A DNA stretch of 64,000 bases, from NCBI RefSeq assembly GCF_900094735.1, contig NZ_FMBM01000001.1, forward strand, positions 1-64,000. The letters run 5' to 3'. Source of the DNA: Saliniramus fredricksonii (GTDB taxonomy: Bacteria > Pseudomonadota > Alphaproteobacteria > Rhizobiales > Beijerinckiaceae). Below the pieces are notes generated by a model, which saw only the letters and a program-made list of their open reading frames with translations, was not told the DNA's origin and searched no databases. The position numbers were made by a program, and so were the translations under genes. This document shows positions 53,323 to 63,676 of this stretch, piece by piece; within the stretch, counting starts at the first letter, position 1, and every line of letters starts with the position of its first letter.

Positions 53323-55272
53323 ATGTCCGAAAAAGTCTATCCCGTGTCGAAGGAATGGGCAGAGCGCGCACATATCGACAAAGCGCTCTACGAGAAGATG
53401 TACCAGGCCAGCATTGACGATCCGGAGAGCTTCTGGGGCGAGCACGGCAAGCGCATCGACTGGTTCACGCCTTATACCAAGGTGAAGAACACGCTCTACG
53501 GCAAGGACGAGGTCTCGATCCGCTGGTTCGAGGACGGCACCACCAATGCCGCACATAACTGCATCGACCGCCATCTCGAGACGCGCGGCGACCAGGTGGC
53601 GATCATCTGGGAGGGTGACGATCCTTCCGAATCGCAGAAAATCACCTATCGCGAGCTGCATGATCACGTCTGCCGCTGGGCCAATGTCCTGCGCAACCGC
53701 AATGTCGAAAAGGGCGACCGGGTCACGATCTACCTGCCGATGATCCCGGAAGCCGCCTATGCGATGCTCGCCTGCGCGCGGCTGGGCGCGATCCATTCCG
53801 TGGTCTTCGGCGGCTTCTCGCCGGATTCGCTCGCCGGACGCATCGAGGGTTGTGGCTCGAAGACCGTGATCACTGCGGATGAAGGCCTGCGTGGCGGGCG
53901 CAAGGTACCGCTCAAGGCCAATGTCGATGCCGCGATCGCGCGCCTGCCGGAAGGCGCCGTGGATCATGTCGTCGTGGTGAAGCGCACTGGCGGCGACGTC
54001 GCCATGGAGCCCGGGCGCGACGTCTATTACAACGAAGCGGCGGAGATGGTCACGGCGGATTGCCCCTGCGAGGAGATGAATGCGGAGGATCCGCTGTTCA
54101 TCCTCTACACCTCCGGCTCCACCGGCAGCCCCAAAGGCGTGTTGCACTCGACAGGCGGCTATCTGGTCTATGCCGCGATGACGCATCAATACGTCTTCGA
54201 TTATCATGAGGGCGACATCTACTGGTGCACGGCGGATGTGGGCTGGGTCACCGGCCACAGCTACATCCTCTACGGCCCGCTCGCCAACGGCGCGACCACG
54301 CTGATGTTCGAGGGCGTGCCGACCTATCCCTCGATCTCGCGTTTCTGGGACGTGGTCGACAAGCACCAGGTCAACATCTTCTACACCGCCCCCACCGCCA
54401 TCCGCTCGCTGATGGGCGCGGGCGAGGAGCCGGTGAAGAAGACCTCGCGCAAGAGCCTGCGCCTGCTCGGCTCCGTCGGCGAGCCGATCAATCCGGAAGC
54501 CTGGGAATGGTATTACAAGGTCGTGGGCGACGAGCGTTGCCCGATCGTCGATACCTGGTGGCAGACGGAGACCGGCGGCATCCTGATCACGCCGCTTCCC
54601 GGCGCCATCGCCCAGAAGCCCGGCTCGGCCACACTGCCCTTCTTCGGCGTGAAGCCTGTCATCGTCGATGCCGAGGGCAAGGAGCTTGCCGGTGCCTGCG
54701 AGGGCAATCTGTGTATCGCCGACAGCTGGCCGGGCCAGATGCGTACCGTGTTCGGCGATCACGAGCGCTTCATCCAGACCTATTTCTCGACCTATCCGGG
54801 CAAGTACTTCACCGGCGATGGCTGCCGTCGCGACGCAGACGGCTATTACTGGATCACGGGCCGCGTCGATGACGTGATCAACGTGTCGGGCCACCGTATG
54901 GGCACGGCGGAAGTCGAGAGCGCGCTGGTGGCGCATCCCAAGGTCTCCGAGGCCGCCGTGGTCGGCTATCCGCACGACATCAAGGGTCAGGGGATCTATG
55001 CCTATGTCACGCTGATGGCGGGCGAGGAACCCTCCGAAGCGCTGCGCAAGGAGCTCGTCACCTGGGTGCGCAAGGAGATCGGGCCGATCGCCTCGCCGGA
55101 CCTGATCCAGTTCGCCCCCGGCCTGCCCAAGACCCGCTCGGGCAAGATCATGCGCCGCATCCTGCGCAAGATCGCCGAAGATGAATTCGGCGCGCTGGGC
55201 GATACCTCGACGCTGGCCGAACCCGCCGTGGTCGACGATCTGATCGAGAATCGACAGAACCGTCACGACTGA
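53323..55272 (+). CDS. acs: acetyl-CoA synthetase
   Basis: A 649-residue AMP-forming acetyl-CoA synthetase with [20 protein letters not shown], the core WWQTETGG and the C-terminal catalytic lysine in [10 protein letters not shown], whose acetylation silences the enzyme in relatives. It activates acetate for central metabolism. ATG 53323 follows GGGAGGGA. A stem-loop closes the gene. Confidence 0.96.
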   Translation: MSEKVYPVSKEWAERAHIDKALYEKMYQASIDDPESFWGEHGKRIDWFTPYTKVKNTLYGKDEVSIRWFEDGTTNAAHNCIDRHLETRGDQVAIIWEGDDPSESQKITYRELHDHVCRWANVLRNRNVEKGDRVTIYLPMIPEAAYAMLACARLGAIHSVVFGGFSPDSLAGRIEGCGSKTVITADEGLRGGRKVPLKANVDAAIARLPEGAVDHVVVVKRTGGDVAMEPGRDVYYNEAAEMVTADCPCEEMNAEDPLFILYTSGSTGSPKGVLHSTGGYLVYAAMTHQYVFDYHEGDIYWCTADVGWVTGHSYILYGPLANGATTLMFEGVPTYPSISRFWDVVDKHQVNIFYTAPTAIRSLMGAGEEPVKKTSRKSLRLLGSVGEPINPEAWEWYYKVVGDERCPIVDTWWQTETGGILITPLPGAIAQKPGSATLPFFGVKPVIVDAEGKELAGACEGNLCIADSWPGQMRTVFGDHERFIQTYFSTYPGKYFTGDGCRRDADGYYWITGRVDDVINVSGHRMGTAEVESALVAHPKVSEAAVVGYPHDIKGQGIYAYVTLMAGEEPSEALRKELVTWVRKEIGPIASPDLIQFAPGLPKTRSGKIMRRILRKIAEDEFGALGDTSTLAEPAVVDDLIENRQNRHD

Positions 55273-55281
55273 ACAATCGTC

Positions 55282-55312
55282 ATCGGCCATGTTCTCGAGT
55301 GACATGGCCGAT
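55282..55312 (+). terminator. stem-loop after acs
   Basis: A 10-bp perfect stem ATCGGCCATG/CATGGCCGAT with an 11-nt loop lies 10 nt after the acs stop. The T run after it is short, so it may be partly leaky. Confidence 0.6.
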
Positions 55313-55426
55313 TTGCCGTTCTTTGCGCCATCCGCCGCGATCTCCGGATCCGGCGGGTGCGCGTTCCGACGAAGCCGGCCCGGGCACGGCGCAGGGATCC
55401 GGATCAATCATCGCAGGAGCCCGCCG

Positions 55427-55873
55427 ATGCAGCGTGCCGATTCGTTCCGCAGGCGCCTTCGCAGCGCACCGGCCTATGAGCGCCGCTACGGCTATTCGCG
55501 CGGCATCGCGGAAGATCCGTTCATCTTCATTTCCGGCACAACCGCCCTCGATCCGGTGACCTTCTCCGTTGCAGGCGACACGACAAGGCAGGCGCAGCGC
55601 GCCTGGGACAGCATCACCGCCGCTCTCGGGCAGGTGGAAAGCGGTCCGGCAGAGATCGTGCGCGTCAGCTGCATGGTGATCGATCCGGCGGATGCACCGA
55701 CTGTCCTCGCCCTCTCGCGCGAGGCGCTCATGCGCGGGCGCGATCCGGAATCGGCTCCTGCGGAACTTCCGGCGGTGACGCTCTTCGGCGTCACGCAGCT
55801 CTTCAATCCCCGGATGCGTGTCGCCATAGAAGTGACGGCGCTCTGGCGCGGTTATACGCTGAGAAGACAATAA
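55427..55873 (+). CDS. RidA (YjgF) family protein, paralogue 1
   Basis: A 148-residue RidA-fold protein (DPFIFISGTTALDPVTFSVA, TRQAQRAWDSITAAL, AIEVTALWR). Family members hydrolyse reactive imines and enamines made by PLP enzymes. The start at 55427 follows CAGGAG. The catalytic Arg of classical RidA is not evident in its usual place, so it may belong to another subfamily. Confidence 0.85.
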   Translation: MQRADSFRRRLRSAPAYERRYGYSRGIAEDPFIFISGTTALDPVTFSVAGDTTRQAQRAWDSITAALGQVESGPAEIVRVSCMVIDPADAPTVLALSREALMRGRDPESAPAELPAVTLFGVTQLFNPRMRVAIEVTALWRGYTLRRQ

Positions 55874-55992
55874 GCGCATAATGGGTTTGCACTATGCACT
55901 CCCGAACTGCAGATCTCTTCTGAACCAACACAAGCATTCTTGTTTCCGTTGCGCTATGATGGCTGCTCTCAGCAGAGGAGACGCCACCGTCG

Positions 55993-56388
55993 ATGCGCCG
56001 TTTCATTACAACCACGCAATCCCCCGAGGCGGAATTCGGCTTCGCCCGTGCGGTCATCCAGGACCCTTTCGTGTTTCTCTCCTGCGTCTACGGCTACGAC
56101 CCGGAAAGCATGACGATGCCCGAGGATGTGACGCAACAGACGTGCAATTGCTGGGATTCGATCGCCGCGACCCTGCAGGGCGCCGAAAGTGCTCTGGAGG
56201 AGATCGTCAAGGCCCGCATCTGCGTCACCGATCCCGCCTATGGCGAACCCGTTCTCGATGCCTGTGCGCGGCGAATGGCCGAGATCCTGCCGGCTTCGAC
56301 GCTGATGGTGGTCTCGGGACTGATGCGCCCCGAAATGAAGGTCGGGATCGAGGTCACGGCCATGTGGTCACTCGCCCGCGAATGGTAG
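55993..56388 (+). CDS. RidA (YjgF) family protein, paralogue 2
   Basis: A 131-residue RidA-fold protein clearly related to its upstream neighbour (FARAVIQDPFVFLSCVYGYD, QTCNCWDSIAATL, VGIEVTAMW). The two lie in tandem 119 nt apart and probably arose by duplication. No classical RidA catalytic Arg is obvious here either. Confidence 0.85.
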   Translation: MRRFITTTQSPEAEFGFARAVIQDPFVFLSCVYGYDPESMTMPEDVTQQTCNCWDSIAATLQGAESALEEIVKARICVTDPAYGEPVLDACARRMAEILPASTLMVVSGLMRPEMKVGIEVTAMWSLAREW

Positions 56389-56525
56389 CGCATCGTCGCC
56401 CCTCCCCGCTCCCGCTGATTGCGTGCGGGCCAAAGGCGGTATAGGTGAAGAGCGCGTCAGGGCCGGAATGCGGCGCGCAGGGTCGACGGCATTTCCGGGC
56501 AGCGGATCAGGATCGGGACGAGAGC

Positions 56526-57770
56526 ATGAGCGGCAGAAATGGTGGCGCAGGGGCGGGACGCGGCAAGCGCCCGACCGGGCGCGGCACGGCGAAGCAGCCG
56601 CAGGACAAGACACGCGCGCGGCAAGGCGCCGGACCGGACACGAAGCCAGGCGGGAAGCAGGCGCGCAATCCCGTAGCGAAGGCCGAGCAGCCCGCCGCAA
56701 GACCGGCCAGCCCGAAAACCGCAAGTCCCCGCCCGGGTGCCCGCAAGGCCGAGAAGGCGGCAGCCCAGACCGTTCTGCAGACCGGCATCCAGATGCTGCA
56801 CGTCACCGGGGACGAGGCCGACATGCGCCTCGACCGGTTCCTGACAGCGCGCTTCCCGCAGGTCGCCTTCACCCATCTCCAGCGCATCGTGCGCACGGGG
56901 CAATTGCGCGTGGACGGCAAGCGCATGAAGCCCAATGACCGCCTCCAGGCCGGCCAGAACGTGCGTATCCCGCCGCTCAAGCAGCAGGAGACCGTGCCGC
57001 GAAGCGCGGCGCGCAATACCGATGACCGCGCCTTCCTCGAGAGCATCACGCTCTATGAGGACAAGGATGTGCTCGTCATCAACAAGCCCGCCGGCCTCGC
57101 CGTGCAGGGCGGCTCGGGGACGACGCGCCATGTGGACGGGCTGCTCGATTGCATGCGCGACAAGGCGGGCCAGAAGCCGCGCCTCGTGCATCGGCTCGAC
57201 AAGGAGACCGCCGGCTGCCTCGTCATCGCCAAGACGCGCTTTGCCGCCTCGGTGATGGCGAAATCCTTCCGCTCGCGCACGACCCGCAAGGTCTATTGGG
57301 CGATCTGCGCCGGCGTGCCGCGTGTGCGCCAGGGGCGGATCTCGACCTATCTGGCCAGGATGGCGGATGCGGACGGCGAATCGCGCATGGTGGTGGCCGA
57401 GCATGGCGACAAGGGCGCCGATCATGCGCTGACCTATTATGCCGTGGTCGATCAATCGGCGCAGAAGCTCTCCTGGCTGTCGCTCAAGCCGGTCACCGGG
57501 CGGACGCACCAGTTGCGTGTGCACACGGCCGATATCGGCCATCCGATCATCGGCGACGACAAGTATTTCAACATCGAGAACTGGGATCTTCCCGGCGGCA
57601 TCCAGAACCGGCTGCATCTGCTGGCCCGGCGTATCGTCATCGCGCATCCGCGCACCGGGCGCCCGCTCGACGTGAGCGCTCCGCTGCCGCCGCACATGCA
57701 GCAGACCTTCAACCTGCTCGGCCTCGATACCGAGCGCTATGATCCGATCATCGAGGCGCCGGAAGAGTAA
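56526..57770 (+). CDS. RluA-family 23S rRNA pseudouridine synthase (RluC-like)
   Basis: A 414-residue protein with a basic low-complexity N-terminus (about 1-80), an S4 RNA-binding domain (about 95-150) and a catalytic domain with the Asp of HRLDKETAG and RTHQLRVH. The S4 domain and length point to RluC/RluD-type rRNA modification. The start at 56526 is preceded by GGACGAGAGC. The N-terminal extension is longer than in E. coli. Confidence 0.9.
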   Translation: MSGRNGGAGAGRGKRPTGRGTAKQPQDKTRARQGAGPDTKPGGKQARNPVAKAEQPAARPASPKTASPRPGARKAEKAAAQTVLQTGIQMLHVTGDEADMRLDRFLTARFPQVAFTHLQRIVRTGQLRVDGKRMKPNDRLQAGQNVRIPPLKQQETVPRSAARNTDDRAFLESITLYEDKDVLVINKPAGLAVQGGSGTTRHVDGLLDCMRDKAGQKPRLVHRLDKETAGCLVIAKTRFAASVMAKSFRSRTTRKVYWAICAGVPRVRQGRISTYLARMADADGESRMVVAEHGDKGADHALTYYAVVDQSAQKLSWLSLKPVTGRTHQLRVHTADIGHPIIGDDKYFNIENWDLPGGIQNRLHLLARRIVIAHPRTGRPLDVSAPLPPHMQQTFNLLGLDTERYDPIIEAPEE

Positions 57771-57782
57771 TGCGCCGCCCCG

Positions 57783-58547
57783 TCATGGCGCGCGCGAGGC
57801 GCGCACCATGTAATTCACCGCCGTGTCACGCGAGAGCGACCAGTTATCGGCAAGCGGGTTGTAGACGACGCCCGTCGTTTTTTCCGGCTGCAGGCCACCC
57901 GCCCGGATGGCGTCTTCCAGTTCGCGCGGCGTGACGAATTTCTGCCATTGATGGGTGCCCTTCGGCAGCCAGCCCAGAATGTATTCCGCGCCGACAATGG
58001 CCAGCGCGTAGGAGCGCAGGGTGCGGTTGAGGGTCGCCATGAAGAGAAGACCGCCCGGCTTCACCGCGGTGCAGCAGGTTGCGACGAAGGCGCGCACGTC
58101 GCTGACGTGCTCGACCACTTCCATCGCCGTGACGATGTCGAAGCGCGCCCCGCCCGCAACCACATCCTCGATGCGCTCTTCGCGGTAATCGATGACGATT
58201 CCCGACTGCTGCGCATGCTGACGCGCCACGGCGATGTTGGTGGGAGCCGGGTCGAGCCCGGTAACCTGTGCGCCCAGCCGCGCCAGGGGCTCGGAGAGCA
58301 CGCCCCCGCCGCAGCCGACATCGACCAGTGACAGGCCTTCGAGCGGCGCACCGGCCAGCGGATCACGCCCGAAATGCCGGGCGGCCTCGTCGCGGATATG
58401 GGAAAGCCGCACGGGGTTGAACTTGTGCAGCGTGCGCATCGGCCCGGTCGGATCCCACCAGGTGCGGGCGATCTTCTCGAATCGCGCCACCTCCGCCGGA
58501 TCGACGCTGTCCGTTGCGCGTTCGCTTCTTCGCCCGGCGCTCGTCAT
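57783..58547 (-). CDS. ubiG: ubiquinone biosynthesis O-methyltransferase
   Basis: A 254-residue SAM methyltransferase with motif I VDVGCGGGVLSEPLARLG and the UbiG-specific AEYILGWLPKGTHQWQKF segment. It carries out both O-methylations of ubiquinone synthesis. Divergent from lysC, a neighbourhood common in Hyphomicrobiales. Confidence 0.95.
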   Translation of the reverse strand: MTSAGRRSERATDSVDPAEVARFEKIARTWWDPTGPMRTLHKFNPVRLSHIRDEAARHFGRDPLAGAPLEGLSLVDVGCGGGVLSEPLARLGAQVTGLDPAPTNIAVARQHAQQSGIVIDYREERIEDVVAGGARFDIVTAMEVVEHVSDVRAFVATCCTAVKPGGLLFMATLNRTLRSYALAIVGAEYILGWLPKGTHQWQKFVTPRELEDAIRAGGLQPEKTTGVVYNPLADNWSLSRDTAVNYMVRASRAP

Positions 58548-58669
58548 GCTGGTTTCCTTCCGCTACTGCCAATTGACCATGCGTCGCCGCGTTGACATGG
58601 ACCGACGCCCTCGTCATGTATACGCGCGGCTGCGGGTCGCGGTCACGTCCCTGCGGCGACGCGTCCCGG

Positions 58670-58697
58670 TTTTCTTGTCGAGGTTTTCTTGTCGAGG
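58670..58697 (+). repeat. 14-bp perfect direct repeat upstream of lysC
   Basis: TTTTCTTGTCGAGG occurs twice back to back (58670-58683 and 58684-58697), followed to about 58750 by degenerate CTTGCGCGG-like copies. It lies in the lysC leader; a role in control is unproven. Confidence 0.8.
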
Positions 58698-58795
58698 GTT
58701 CCTTGCGCGGCCCTCTTGCGCGATCCTTCCTGCGCGGTTCTTCCCGCGCCGGATTTCCCGCGTCCTTGCCGCCAACTTGTTACGAGGCTTTCGGT

Positions 58796-60034
58796 ATGCC
58801 ACGGCTGGTCATGAAATTCGGCGGCACCTCCGTTGCCGATCTGGAGCGGATTCGCAATGTCGCGCGCCATGTCAAGCGCGAGGTGGATGCCGGCTACCAG
58901 GTCGCCGTCGTGGTCTCCGCCATGGCGGGCAAGACCAACGAACTGGTCGGCTGGTGCCGCGAAGCCTCGACGATCCACGATGCGCGCGAATACGATGCCG
59001 TGGTCGCCTCCGGCGAACAGGTAACCTCGGGGCTGCTCGCCATCGTCCTGCAGGGCATGGGCTTGCCGGCGCGCTCCTGGCAGGGCTGGCAGATCCCGAT
59101 CGAGACCTCCGGCGCCCATGGCGCGGCGCGGATCGAGGCGATCGACGGCGCGCGTATCGCGAAGCATTTCGACGAGCGCAACGAGGTCGCCGTCATCGCC
59201 GGTTTCCAGGGCGTGCATGCACCGACCGGGCGAATCGCGACTCTGGGGCGCGGTGGCTCGGATACCAGCGCGGTGGCGCTGGCCGGCGCGCTCGGCGCGG
59301 AACGCTGCGACATCTATACTGATGTGGACGGGGTCTATACGACCGATCCGCGCATCGTGGCGAAGGCCCGCCGACTCGACCGTGTCTCCTATGAGGAGAT
59401 GCTTGAAATGGCGAGCCTTGGCGCCAAGGTGCTGCAGGTGCGCTCGGTCGAGGTGGCGATGGTCCACAACGTCCCGACCTATGTGCGTTCGAGTTTCGAT
59501 GATCCCGCGGCCCCCAATCCCGGGACGCTGATTTGCGGCGAGGAGGAAATCGTGGAACAGCAGACCGTCACCGGCATCGCCTATTCCCGGGACGAAGCGC
59601 AGATCACCCTGCGCCGCGTCGCCGACAAGCCGGGCGTGGCCGCCTCGATCTTCGTGCCGCTGGCCGAAGCGAATATCAACGTGGACATGATCATCCAGGT
59701 GGTCTCGCGCGATTCATCGACGACCGACATCACCTTCACGGTCCCCGCCGGAGACTATGAGCGCGCGAAGGGCCTGCTCGAAGAACACCGCAGCGTCATC
59801 GAATACGAATCGCTTCAGGGCGAGACGGATGTCGTGAAAGTCTCGGCCATCGGTGTGGGCATGCGCTCCCATGCCGGCGTCGCGGCGAAGGCGTTCAAGG
59901 CCTTGTCGGACAAGGGGATCAACATCCGCGCCATCACCACATCCGAGATCAAGTTCTCGGTCCTGATCGAGGAAGCCTATACGGAGCTCGCCGTGCGCAC
60001 ACTTCATGCGCTCTACGGACTCGACAAAGCCTGA
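58796..60034 (+). CDS. lysC: aspartate kinase
   Basis: A 412-residue aspartokinase with KFGGTSVADLERIRN at the start, the catalytic GRGGSDTSAVALAGALGA and two C-terminal ACT domains that usually bind lysine/threonine. It makes aspartyl phosphate, leading to aspartate semialdehyde. The start at 58796 (MPRLVMKFGGTSV) is fixed by the fold. Confidence 0.96.
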   Translation: MPRLVMKFGGTSVADLERIRNVARHVKREVDAGYQVAVVVSAMAGKTNELVGWCREASTIHDAREYDAVVASGEQVTSGLLAIVLQGMGLPARSWQGWQIPIETSGAHGAARIEAIDGARIAKHFDERNEVAVIAGFQGVHAPTGRIATLGRGGSDTSAVALAGALGAERCDIYTDVDGVYTTDPRIVAKARRLDRVSYEEMLEMASLGAKVLQVRSVEVAMVHNVPTYVRSSFDDPAAPNPGTLICGEEEIVEQQTVTGIAYSRDEAQITLRRVADKPGVAASIFVPLAEANINVDMIIQVVSRDSSTTDITFTVPAGDYERAKGLLEEHRSVIEYESLQGETDVVKVSAIGVGMRSHAGVAAKAFKALSDKGINIRAITTSEIKFSVLIEEAYTELAVRTLHALYGLDKA

Positions 60035-60121
60035 CGGTTTCGGCCACCCTTGCAACCCGGACGCGGCATGGCGCCGTGGCAGTCGCCCCATGGCGGGCGG
60101 CACCAGTGAACAGGCACCGAG

Positions 60122-62389
60122 ATGAGAAACCCATCCGGCGGTCCGCGCGTATTGCTTCGCCGTCTTCGCGAAATCATGGCGGAGCCGATCAGCGCGCAGG
60201 ATCGTCTTGACAGGATCGTGGTCCTGATCGCGGCCAACATGGTCGCGGAGGTCTGCTCCGTCTACGTGCTGCGGGCTGACGGCACGCTCGAGCTCTATGC
60301 CACCGAGGGGCTCAACCGCGAAGCCGTGCATCTGACCACGATGCGCTCCGGAGAGGGGCTCGTCGGCCAGATTGCCGATGCGGCCCAGCCGCTCGCTCTG
60401 TCCGATGCACAGACCCATCCGGCCTTCGCCTACAAGCCGGAGACCGGCGAGGAGATCTATCACGGCTTCCTCGGCGTGCCGATCCTGCGTGCGGGCAATA
60501 CGCTCGGCGTGCTGGTGGTGCAGAACCGTGCCCATCGCAGCTATAGCGAGGAGGAGATCGAGGCGGCCCAGACCACCGCCATGGTGGTCGCCGAGATGAT
60601 CGCCTCCGGCGAATTGCAGGCGATCGCGCAGGAAGGCGCGGATATCGCGCTGAAGAAGCCACTCTATCTGCAGGGGGTCTCGCTCACCGAGGGTGTCGGG
60701 CTCGGCCATGTGGTGCTGCACGAGCCGCGCGTCGTGGTGAAGAACCTCATCGCCGAGAATCTCGACGAAGAAGTCGAGCGCCTCGAAGCAGCCATCAGGA
60801 AGGTGCGGGCATCGATCGACGAGCTGATCGAACGTGGCGACGTCGCCGATCACGGCGAGCATCGGGAGGTGCTCGAAACCTTCCGCATGTTCGCCCATGA
60901 CCAAGGCTGGCTGCGGCGCATGCGCGAGGCGGTGATGACCGGCCTCACGGCGGAAGCCGCCGTCGAGCGCGTGCAATCGGACAACCGCGCCCGGATGATG
61001 CGCCAGACCGATCCCTATCTGCGCGAGCGGCTGCACGATCTCGACGATCTCGCCAACCGTCTGCTGCACCAGCTCGTCGGGCAGGATTTCGTCTCGGACG
61101 GGGCGGATCTGCCTGAAAACGCCATCATCGTGGCGCGCTCGATGGGCCCGGCCGCCCTGCTCGATTACGATCGCGGCAGATTGCGTGGTATCGTGCTCGA
61201 GGAAGGCGGGCCGGCCAGCCATGTCGCCATCGTCGCGCGCGCCCTCGGCATTCCCGCCGTCGGACGCGTGGAGAACGCCACGGCACTGGTCGAGCCCGGC
61301 GATGCCATCATCGCCGACGGCGTGGCCGGCGAGGTGCAGATCAGGCCGCGACCGGATGTCGAGGCGGCCTATGCGGAAAAGGCACGCCTGCGCGCCAAGC
61401 GGCAGGAGCAGTACCGCGCCCTGCGCGACGTCGCCCCCGTTACCAGGGACGGCATCGCCATCGATCTGCAGCTGAATGCCGGGCTGCTGGCCGATCTGCC
61501 GCATCTGGAAGAGACCGGGGCGCACGGGATCGGGCTGTTTCGCACCGAGATCCAGTTCATGGTCGCGCAACAGATGCCCTCGACCAGTGAGCAGCAGAAG
61601 CTCTACCGGGCCGTTCTCGATGCCGTGGACGGCGCCCCTGTCGTCTTCCGCACGCTCGATATCGGCGGCGACAAGATTCTGCCCTACATGTCGGCGATCG
61701 AAGAGGAGAATCCGGCGCTGGGCTGGCGCGCGATCCGCATCGGCCTCGATCGCCCCGGCCTTCTGCGCAGCCAGGTCCGTGCCCTGCTCAAGGCGGGATC
61801 GGGGCGCGATATCGCCATCATGCTGCCGATGGTCGCCACGGTGGAGGAATTCACCCGCGGCCGCGAGATCGTCGCACGTGAAATCGCCTATCTGCGCCGT
61901 CATGGCCATGCGATGCCCACCGATATCGCCATTGGCGTGATGATCGAGGTGCCCGCCCTGCTCTTCCAGATCCGGGAAATCTGCGCTTTGGCGGATTTCA
62001 TCTCGGTGGGATCGAACGACCTCCTGCAATTCCTCTTCGCCGCCGATCGTGAGAACCGGCAGGTCGCACAACGCTATGATCCTTTGGGGGTGGCCTCCCT
62101 GCGCGCCCTTCGCCTGATTGCTGATACCGCACGCGAAAGCGATTGCCGGGTCTCCATCTGCGGCGAGATCGCCGGACGCCCGCTCGAGGCGATGGCGCTG
62201 CTCGGTCTCGGCTTTCGGACGCTGTCGATGGCCCCGTCATCAGTGGGCCCGGTCAAGGCCATGCTGCTCGCCCTCGACGCACAGGAAGTCGGCGCGGTGA
62301 TCCGCGAGAAGCTCGACGATCCCGAGACCGGCCCGACCCTGCGCAGCACGCTGGCGCAATTCGCCGAGCGGCGGCGCATCCCGGTCTGA
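60122..62389 (+). CDS. ptsP: phosphoenolpyruvate-protein phosphotransferase PtsP (EI-Ntr)
   Basis: A 755-residue nitrogen-type enzyme I. It has an N-terminal GAF domain (about 20-165), the phosphorylatable His near residue 366 in GGPASHVAIVARALG, and a PEP-binding TIM barrel (ETGAHGIGLFRTEIQF; SVGSNDLLQFLFAADR). It feeds the NPr/EIIA-Ntr regulatory chain. Location directly after lysC is typical of the group. Confidence 0.95.
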   Translation: MRNPSGGPRVLLRRLREIMAEPISAQDRLDRIVVLIAANMVAEVCSVYVLRADGTLELYATEGLNREAVHLTTMRSGEGLVGQIADAAQPLALSDAQTHPAFAYKPETGEEIYHGFLGVPILRAGNTLGVLVVQNRAHRSYSEEEIEAAQTTAMVVAEMIASGELQAIAQEGADIALKKPLYLQGVSLTEGVGLGHVVLHEPRVVVKNLIAENLDEEVERLEAAIRKVRASIDELIERGDVADHGEHREVLETFRMFAHDQGWLRRMREAVMTGLTAEAAVERVQSDNRARMMRQTDPYLRERLHDLDDLANRLLHQLVGQDFVSDGADLPENAIIVARSMGPAALLDYDRGRLRGIVLEEGGPASHVAIVARALGIPAVGRVENATALVEPGDAIIADGVAGEVQIRPRPDVEAAYAEKARLRAKRQEQYRALRDVAPVTRDGIAIDLQLNAGLLADLPHLEETGAHGIGLFRTEIQFMVAQQMPSTSEQQKLYRAVLDAVDGAPVVFRTLDIGGDKILPYMSAIEEENPALGWRAIRIGLDRPGLLRSQVRALLKAGSGRDIAIMLPMVATVEEFTRGREIVAREIAYLRRHGHAMPTDIAIGVMIEVPALLFQIREICALADFISVGSNDLLQFLFAADRENRQVAQRYDPLGVASLRALRLIADTARESDCRVSICGEIAGRPLEAMALLGLGFRTLSMAPSSVGPVKAMLLALDAQEVGAVIREKLDDPETGPTLRSTLAQFAERRRIPV

Positions 62390-62407
62390 GGCCGCGAAAG
62401 GATCGCC

Positions 62408-62731
62408 TTACAGCCCCAGCGCGCGTGCCAGTGCGATACCGACCAGCCCTGCGGCGATGGCTGCGATCTCCATGCGGGTGGCGATCATCACGGCAATCGC
62501 CGCACCGATCCCGATGAAGGCCGGAGACCCGGCCTGGGCGGCGATCGGCAGGATCGTGGCGATCACGATGGAGCCCGGCAGGGCGCGCAGGGCGCGCGCG
62601 AGGCGCGGGCCGATCGTGATCCGGTTCATGAAGATCACGCCGGAAGCGCGGCAGAGATAGGTCACCCCGGCCATGGCGACGAGGGCGAGGAGCGTGCCGT
62701 AGGGCGTGGCGAGCGTGAATTCAGGCATCAT
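62408..62731 (-). CDS. azlD: AzlD-family branched-chain amino acid export subunit
   Basis: A 107-residue protein with about four hydrophobic segments and the family start VTYLCRASGVIFMNR. It pairs with AzlC, overlapping that gene by 11 nt, to form a branched-chain amino acid exporter (BrnFE/AzlCD type). Confidence 0.88.
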   Translation of the reverse strand: MMPEFTLATPYGTLLALVAMAGVTYLCRASGVIFMNRITIGPRLARALRALPGSIVIATILPIAAQAGSPAFIGIGAAIAVMIATRMEIAAIAAGLVGIALARALGL

Positions 62732-63428
62732 CGATCATTGCCCCCGCGATCGCGCCGGCGAGCGCACCGATGATGATGAAGGCGTAACCGGGGATGAGCG
62801 CCTGCGCGATCAGCGCCGCGCCGCCCGCGACTGCCCAGGGAATCGCCGGGCGAAACCCCTTCCACATCGGCACCAGCATGGCGGCGAAGAAGATCGGCAT
62901 GACGAGATCGAGACCGAATCGCTCGGGATCAGGCACCACGGCGCCGGCGAGGTAGCCCGGCAGGGTCGCCGCCAGCCAGCCGCACCAGAGCGCGATGCCG
63001 GCACCGAGCACCACCCCGATATCGCGCCCGCCTTCGCCATGATAACGCATGCCGATCAGCCAGTTGGCATCCGCGAGGACGAAGGTCACGGCGGCGACCT
63101 GGCCACGGCTGGCGCCGACCATGTAAGGCTGGATCGCCGCGCCCATCAGGATCATGCGGGCATTCACCGTCGCCACAAGTACCGTCACGACGAGGAGCCC
63201 GGTCAGCGTCCACGGATCCTGCCACACCTCCAGCGCCACCATCTGCGAGGCGCCGGCAAAGACCGTCGCGGAGAAGGCCATGGTCTGCCACAGTTCAAGC
63301 CCCTTCTGCGCCGCTGCGGCGCCGAAGGCCGAGGCGAAGACCATCGCACCTGGCAGGAGCGGCAGGGCGAGGCGGGCACCGAGACGGGCGCCGGCGAGGG
63401 TGAAGGCGGGGCGGGTCGGACGGGACAT
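62721..63428 (-). CDS. azlC: AzlC-family branched-chain amino acid exporter
   Basis: A 235-residue integral membrane protein with the AzlC hallmarks LPGAMVFASAFGAAA, MAFSATVFAGASQMVAL and VNARMILMGA. The start at 63428 (MSRPTRPAFTLAG) was chosen because the longer in-frame upstream stretch is not family-like. Cotranscribed with azlD. Confidence 0.9.
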   Translation of the reverse strand: MSRPTRPAFTLAGARLGARLALPLLPGAMVFASAFGAAAAQKGLELWQTMAFSATVFAGASQMVALEVWQDPWTLTGLLVVTVLVATVNARMILMGAAIQPYMVGASRGQVAAVTFVLADANWLIGMRYHGEGGRDIGVVLGAGIALWCGWLAATLPGYLAGAVVPDPERFGLDLVMPIFFAAMLVPMWKGFRPAIPWAVAGGAALIAQALIPGYAFIIIGALAGAIAGAMIDDA

Positions 63429-63676
63429 GATATGCGGGACGATCCGTGTTTCCGGGACGATCCACCTATCCTTGCGGCAGGTGTTATTCGCAGCCAGTAT
63501 TCTTCGCGGCAGATGTTCTTCGTTGAGATGCTTGCACGCAATCGCTTGCCTGATCGGACGGGCCGGGGCAACCCCCCGGATGAGTGCGGCCCCCATCGCG
63601 TCTGCCCATGCGGGATCGGCGCGAGACCGCTCACAACGCGCTTTCCCGCCACCCGCCCACCGGCTAGACAGAGTTC

